Part shown: positions 59,566 to 64,000 of the stretch, piece by piece | Layout of the letters: every line of letters begins with the position of its first letter | Numbering within the stretch: position 1 is the first letter of the stretch | DNA from: Fragilaria crotonensis | Taxonomy: Eukaryota > Bacillariophyta > Fragilariophyceae > Fragilariales > Fragilariaceae | Length of the DNA stretch: 64,000 nt | Assembly (NCBI GenBank): GCA_022925895.1 | Contig: JAKSYS010000065.1 | Location: 1-64,000, forward strand | Direction: 5' to 3' | Position numbers and translations under genes: made by a program | Notes under the pieces: model-generated | Database searches by the model: none | What the model saw: only the letters and a program-made list of their open reading frames with translations | Told to the model about the DNA's origin: nothing

Positions 59566-60690
59566 ATGCAGTTCCACCCATTTGTAGCTACACTAGAGCA
59601 GTGGGCATCCGGTGTTGCAGCTGTGTGCGGGGCCGTGGTCGGAGGCAGCCATTCGAGCAGCCGTCGAGCGCGGCCCCCACACAGTGCCCTAACGCCTGAG
59701 GCCCGAGTCCTCATCGACGAAGAAATGAAATACCAAATCCAAGCGGGTTTCTCAGAAACGGTATTGTGGAACGCCATACAACACTCGTATCCGATAAACC
59801 TGAAGGTGTCGCCGCTAGCAGTGATACCACAGGTCGGACGGCGCGGCCGCCTCCTGTTAGATTTGTCGTTCCCGAGTCAAGCCGCACGACCAGCGAGCAA
59901 ACGGGGCGACGCAATGGGTGGTTCCCCACCCTTAGCCCCATCAGTTAACTCCACTACTATACAACAATCGCCAGAGTACCCGGTCAAAGAGTTAGGACGA
60001 GTCCTCCCACGACTCCTCTCCTTTATGTATTGTGTCCCACGCGAGGAAACCATTATGTTTGCGAAGATTGACCTGTCCGATGGTTTTTGGCGCATGCTAG
60101 TACGCTGAATCAGACAAGTGGAACTTTGCCTATGTTTTGCCTGGCGCAGCAGGGGACCTGCGGCTCATCATTCCGCACGCCCTACAGATGGGGTGGACGG
60201 AGAGCCCGGGTTACTTCTGTGCCGCCACGAAAAACCGCCGCGACATTCTGCAGGCACTCATTGATGGGGGCACCTGGTTACCCCCACATGTCTTCGACTC
60301 GTACATGTCCCCCGAAGCAGTTGTCCGCCGCCAGAGCTCTCCCGTGGCGGACAGACCATGGCAGATGTCGGCCGTCTATGTCGACGATTACATCCTCGCC
60401 GCCGTCGAAAGCGCTGATGGCTCCGCCCTCCAGCGCACAGGGCGGGCCGCGTTGCACACCATCCACGGCTTGTTCCCACCTCCGGACCGCTCCGGCCATG
60501 TCGGCGGCAAGGACCCCATCTCCCTAAAGAAGTTGGAGGCGGGCGATGCGCGATGGGCGCAGTCTAAAGAATTATTAGGCTTCGTATTTAATGGCCAGTC
60601 ACGTACGGTGCACCTCACTCAACGCAAAGCCCTTGGTATCAGCGAGGCTATCACCCGGTTATTAAAAAAGACGCGTGTGTTTAATGCTGG
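59566..60690 (+). pseudogene. Reverse transcriptase of a non-copia retroelement, truncated
   Basis: The first frame (59566-60108) ends AKIDLSDGFWRMLVR. A shift of one or two bases leads to the second (from 60120), which continues SDKWNFAYVLPGAAGDLRL, then QMGWTESPGYFCAATK and the catalytic box AVYVDDYILAA (about 60380). The arrangement DLSDGFWR - QMGWTESP - YVDD is that of a reverse transcriptase palm. It is not the copia type found elsewhere in the window. Similar proteins occur in oomycete and diatom genomes to my knowledge, but I cannot place it in a named clade. It ends near 60690 (LGISEAITRLLKKTRV) without RNase H or integrase. Confidence 0.72.
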
Positions 60691-61048
60691 TCGTACTGTC
60701 TACTGTACTATCGGTGGGTCATTATATCGATCCGGACTCGTGATTCAGTCATTATGTGAACGTAACGTGTATCTTTATATATTATATTATAATATTGTTT
60801 TAACCTGTTGTTATTGATCTTCTTGCTTGTGTGGTAAGTGTTTCTTTGGACATGACGGCTTATCTTAAACAGTTTATCAGACCCATTGAATTGAGAAAGA
60901 TATGAGAACGAGGAGTTGCGTTTTGAAAAGACGACACCCATGTGTTGCCATCCCTCGGATAAACGGACGAGGTGATGCTATGACATGGCATTGTATGAGC
61001 GATTAAGGTAGGCCACCGTCATGGGGTCGCTCAGCCGGTCATAGAGCA
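60691..61048. other. AT-rich junction and possible 5' LTR of the last copia element
   Basis: An AT-rich tract (about 60770-60800) marks the end of the reverse transcriptase sequence. The stretch up to 61048 ends ...AGAGCA and may be the end of a 5' LTR for the gag at 61222. No gene is supported. Confidence 0.4.
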
Positions 61049-61049
61049 T

Positions 61050-61062
61050 TGGTCTGGGTTCC
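61050..61062 (+). other. Candidate primer-binding site
   Basis: TGGTCTGGGTTCC starts two bases after a CA and 172 bases before the gag ATG, as in the element at 47.7 kb. It would be complementary to a tRNA ending GGAACCCAGACCA. The tRNA is not identified. Confidence 0.4.
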
Positions 61063-61221
61063 AGCCTTTGCGTTTGTACGTACAAGCCAGAGACGGATCA
61101 TCTCTTGGCGCGATGTTGACTCCCATGGTCACGGCGGTCACAATATGTTGTCCGAAATCGCTGGTATTCGCACGCACGTAGGAGTGGTATTGACACCCTC
61201 TCGTAAATTGACACAGACATC

Positions 61222-62802
61222 ATGGCAGAAATTCCCATCGTCGTTGATCTTGAAGCGATGTTCCCTGGGTTGGAACATCAGCCGATGCGTTTTATTCTTC
61301 ACGTGTGTGGATTGAGGGATATCCCCTCCCAAACTCGACTTATTGAGTATGAAGGGTTGGAGTCTGTTGAGGAGCTAGCCAACTATACGGATTCTGAGTT
61401 GGACTCCATGGCGGACCGCAATTCTAAACGTTCCCCTGCGGCTACTAGAGTTTTGATGGGTTTAGCTCGCACAAAGAAGTTGAAGGCAGTCAAGTTCTGG
61501 GTTAACAAGAAACTCCGCGAGGATGCTCCATGTGATCTAACGGAGTTGAATGATGCCAAGATTGCCCAACTCATTCGTGAAATGTCCTTGGTTAAGGAAG
61601 GCAAGGAGTCTGACTCAAAGCTGTATTATCCTGACGCGTTTAACGCAAGTGATTATAAGAATTGGATAAAGAAAGTGACAAATTATCTTGACTCGAGGAA
61701 GGGTAAAGCTGGTGTGCCCTTGAGCTATGTTATTCGCCCTGCTGATGCCGATCCTAATGATGCGCCAGATGAGTATACTCGCACGTTATGGGCGGTATCG
61801 TTCGACACCCCGCAATACATTGAAGACAATCGTGAGGTTTATCACTTGTTCAAAGACTTATTGACAAAGACAGACGGTGCAACCTGGTTTGAAAAGGTAA
61901 GCGATGGTGATGGACGTGCCGCGCATTTGCTCTTACGCGAACATTATATTGGCGAGGCGCACGATATGAGGCGTGCAGCTTCGGCAAATGCGAAATTGGA
62001 AGCGCTTTTCTGGAAAAGTGAAGCTGCATTTCCATTCGAGAAATATTTAACCCGGATGAATGAGGCGTTCAAAGAATTGGAAGATGCAGGGCAGCCCATG
62101 TATGAGCAACAAAAGGTACAGTTCCTTCTTCGCAGCATACGTTGTGACGATATTCAGGTTCAGACGACTATGGGAATTGTACGTGATAAGTACTTGGCTG
62201 ATTTTGATGCCGCGTGTATCACACTTTCCCGAACGGTCTCGAGTCGATTCGCACTATCCGAACCAGGTAAGAACAACAAACGATCGATTGGTGCCACAAC
62301 GTCGACCAAGTCTCGTGGAGGCGGCAGTCGTGGGAGTGGACGCTCCGGTAATCGCGGTGGCGGCCGTGGCGGTGGGGGACAAAAGTTGAAAGTTGTAATG
62401 AACGGAGTTGATGTATCCGATATCAATCGAAACTTTACAAGTGATGAGTGGGAGAAATTGAGAACATGTGGAGGCATTGCTTATATTCATCAGCGTCGTG
62501 AATACCTAGCCAATCGCGGTGGTTCGGGTCGCTTCGACGGCCGTGGAGGTGGTTATGGACGCGGTGGCGGCCGAGGATACGCGGACCGTGGCTCGTACGG
62601 CGGGCGCGGTGGCGGCCGATACACAAACGACAACCGTACAAGCGACCAGCCACGCGCGATTGCGGCGACCGCGGCAAATTCGTCAACAGAGGTCGTTGAA
62701 TATGACGCTGATGCTCCGAATGCGCCGGCCCGTGCTCCGGCTGCTGGAGGTGATCGTGGTGGAAAAGCGGGTGCTCGATTCGGGCCCCGACGTGAGTATT
62801 GA
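61222..62802 (+). CDS. gag: copia Gag with RGG-rich tail
   Basis: The 526-residue protein begins at ATG 61222 (AEIPIVVDLEAMFPGL). An N-terminal helical part is followed by the capsid-like region (about 125-355; YPDAFNASDYKNWIKKVTNYL, LLLREHYIGEAHDMRR, YEQQKVQFLLRSI). From about residue 366 the protein is rich in GRGGG and RGG repeats, broken by a conserved-looking segment VDVSDINRNFTSDEWEKL. There is no CCHC knuckle, so RNA binding probably depends on the RGG tail. The frame is intact and ends at TGA 62800-62802, after which the same frame continues into protease. It is the best-preserved gag in the window and is homologous to that at 47830. Confidence 0.88.
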   Translation: MAEIPIVVDLEAMFPGLEHQPMRFILHVCGLRDIPSQTRLIEYEGLESVEELANYTDSELDSMADRNSKRSPAATRVLMGLARTKKLKAVKFWVNKKLREDAPCDLTELNDAKIAQLIREMSLVKEGKESDSKLYYPDAFNASDYKNWIKKVTNYLDSRKGKAGVPLSYVIRPADADPNDAPDEYTRTLWAVSFDTPQYIEDNREVYHLFKDLLTKTDGATWFEKVSDGDGRAAHLLLREHYIGEAHDMRRAASANAKLEALFWKSEAAFPFEKYLTRMNEAFKELEDAGQPMYEQQKVQFLLRSIRCDDIQVQTTMGIVRDKYLADFDAACITLSRTVSSRFALSEPGKNNKRSIGATTSTKSRGGGSRGSGRSGNRGGGRGGGGQKLKVVMNGVDVSDINRNFTSDEWEKLRTCGGIAYIHQRREYLANRGGSGRFDGRGGGYGRGGGRGYADRGSYGGRGGGRYTNDNRTSDQPRAIAATAANSSTEVVEYDADAPNAPARAPAAGGDRGGKAGARFGPRREY

Positions 62803-64000
62803 CTTGTATCCCCAACACCTTGCAAATGTGAGGTGCTGGGGCGATCTGTGGCGACGATTAAGACGGGCAGCAGGACTCGATCGATCAATGCAGTGAACCG
62901 TGGCGACGAGTTTAGAACGGAGGAAGGTTATAATGCGCGTTGTGAAATGGATTCCCATGCAGATACGTGCGTTGCTGGGCCGAATTTCAAAATACTAGAG
63001 TATACCGGAGAGCAATGTGACGTTTCGCCGTACACAAGTGATTATGATCCAATTACGAATGTTTCAGTGGTTAACGCAGCAACGGCCTTTACCGATGAGT
63101 CAAGTGGTGAGACTGTGATCTTGAGGTTTAATCAAGTGCTATGGTATGGAAGTCGAATGCGAATGAGCTTAATAAACCCAAACCAATTACGATATTATGG
63201 TGTGTCGGTCTCCGATGATCCAACTGACAGTACGCGACCCTTTGGGATCACGATTGCGAACGTTGTGCATGTTCCGTTTAAAATGGACGGTACGACGGTA
63301 TATTTCGAGACACGAGTGCCAACGCAGTACGAGTTGGAGAACTGTAAGACAATCCAAATGACCGATGACACGGTTTGGGAGCCATCCAGTGTAAGTATTG
63401 CAAACGTATCGGTTATGTCATCGGATTTGCCTATTATCGAGATGTCAGAGCGCAGAAAGATTTCAGCAATGAGAATCCGAAACAATGACAATGTACTTCC
63501 GCCTGATGAATCATCCAATGACCTAATGCCCTATGATGATGCGACGTTCCTGAATCGGATGATAAGCAACGTCCGAGTGGCGACCTCGTATCGTGAGGCA
63601 AGTATTTCGTTTATTGGCAGCAAAGATCGACATTCGCGCGTCAACGCTGAAACGGTGGCGAGGAGGTTTAGATGTGGAATTGAAACTGCGCAGAAAACGT
63701 TGAAGACGACAACCCAGCGTGGCGTTCGCTACGCCATTCACCCTTTACACAGACGTTACAGAGTTGATCACTTGAACTTGCACAGACGAAGACTCGCCGA
63801 CACCTTTTACATGGATACCTTGTTTTCAAAAGTAAAGTCATTGAACGGGATGGAATGTGCTCAACTAATAACAAATGGATCCTTTACTCGCGTTTACCCC
63901 ATGGCGTCGAAGTCGAGTCACGATATCGCACAAGCACTAACTGAATTCATCGATGATGTGGGTGTTCCGGGGACTCTAATTTGCGATTTTGCCACAGAAC
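62803..64000 (+). CDS. pol: copia pol start (protease, zinc region, integrase), continues past window
   Basis: The frame is open from 62803 to the last base and is in phase with gag. The first ATG is at 62932-62949 or within that stretch; readthrough of the TGA would make a Gag-Pol fusion. The protease motif is MDSHADTCVAG (62947-62979). The region after it (LINPNQLRYYGV) is typical of this copia lineage. A zinc-region equivalent follows (RRFRCGIETAQKTLKTTTQRG in part, then IHPLHRRYR), and the integrase core begins with FYMDTLFSKVKS and reaches LICDFATE at the end. No stop or frameshift is present, so the element may be functional. Confidence 0.85.

Overview
The window looks like repeat-rich nuclear DNA from a photosynthetic stramenopile, most probably a diatom. 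The reasons are several Ty1/copia elements of the diatom-type kind (protease motifs such as DSHADTCVAG, Gag proteins with RGG-rich tails), short GTAC-rich intergenic DNA, and the lack of any bacterial gene organisation. The species cannot be named from sequence alone. Nearly everything is transposon-derived. Only two loci look like possible host genes: a membrane-anchored family-14 glycosyltransferase (33.7-35.1 kb, minus) and an unrecognised repeat-containing gene (11.6-13.3 kb, minus, frame-disrupted).

Layout. 1-3.3 kb: no supported gene. 3.3-11.2 kb: a minus-strand copia remnant, split in its reverse transcriptase by a 5,443-bp LTR element (4935-10377) with near-identical LTRs, a 5-bp target duplication (GACCG) and a primer site that matches the anticodon arm of initiator tRNA-Met. 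11.6-13.3 kb: the unknown gene. 14.36-17.98 kb and 20.53-24.16 kb: two near-identical, inverted copies of a DDE DNA transposon, each with its own terminal repeats and TA duplication. 19.29-33.28 kb: an array of about 800-bp higher-order repeat units, invaded by one DDE copy, a 923-bp TA-flanked MITE and a 2.8-kb copia fragment. It ends in a GTAAA-type microsatellite. 33.7-35.1 kb: the glycosyltransferase. 35.3-46.6 kb: a plus-strand copia element whose Gag is preceded by about 1,450 residues of unknown function. 47.8-52.3 kb: a copia gag (plus) and a copia pol (minus) joined tail to tail. 52.4-56.3 kb: another minus-strand copia whose pol frame is broken only by three stop codons. 56.3-60.8 kb: a GC-rich decayed retroelement of a different reverse-transcriptase class. 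61.0-64.0 kb: the start of a copia element that looks intact, with gag and pol in the same frame separated by one TGA; it runs off the window.

How the parts relate. The elements can be layered in time. The nested LTR element is younger than the copia it interrupts. The DDE copy and the MITE are younger than the satellite units they split, because uninterrupted versions of both target sites exist elsewhere in the array. No operon-like cooperation between genes is visible. The most unusual items are the DDE transposase with SAP-like repeats between its second and third catalytic residues, the giant Gag extension, the possible half-tRNA-primed non-autonomous LTR element, and the gag-TGA-pol arrangement.
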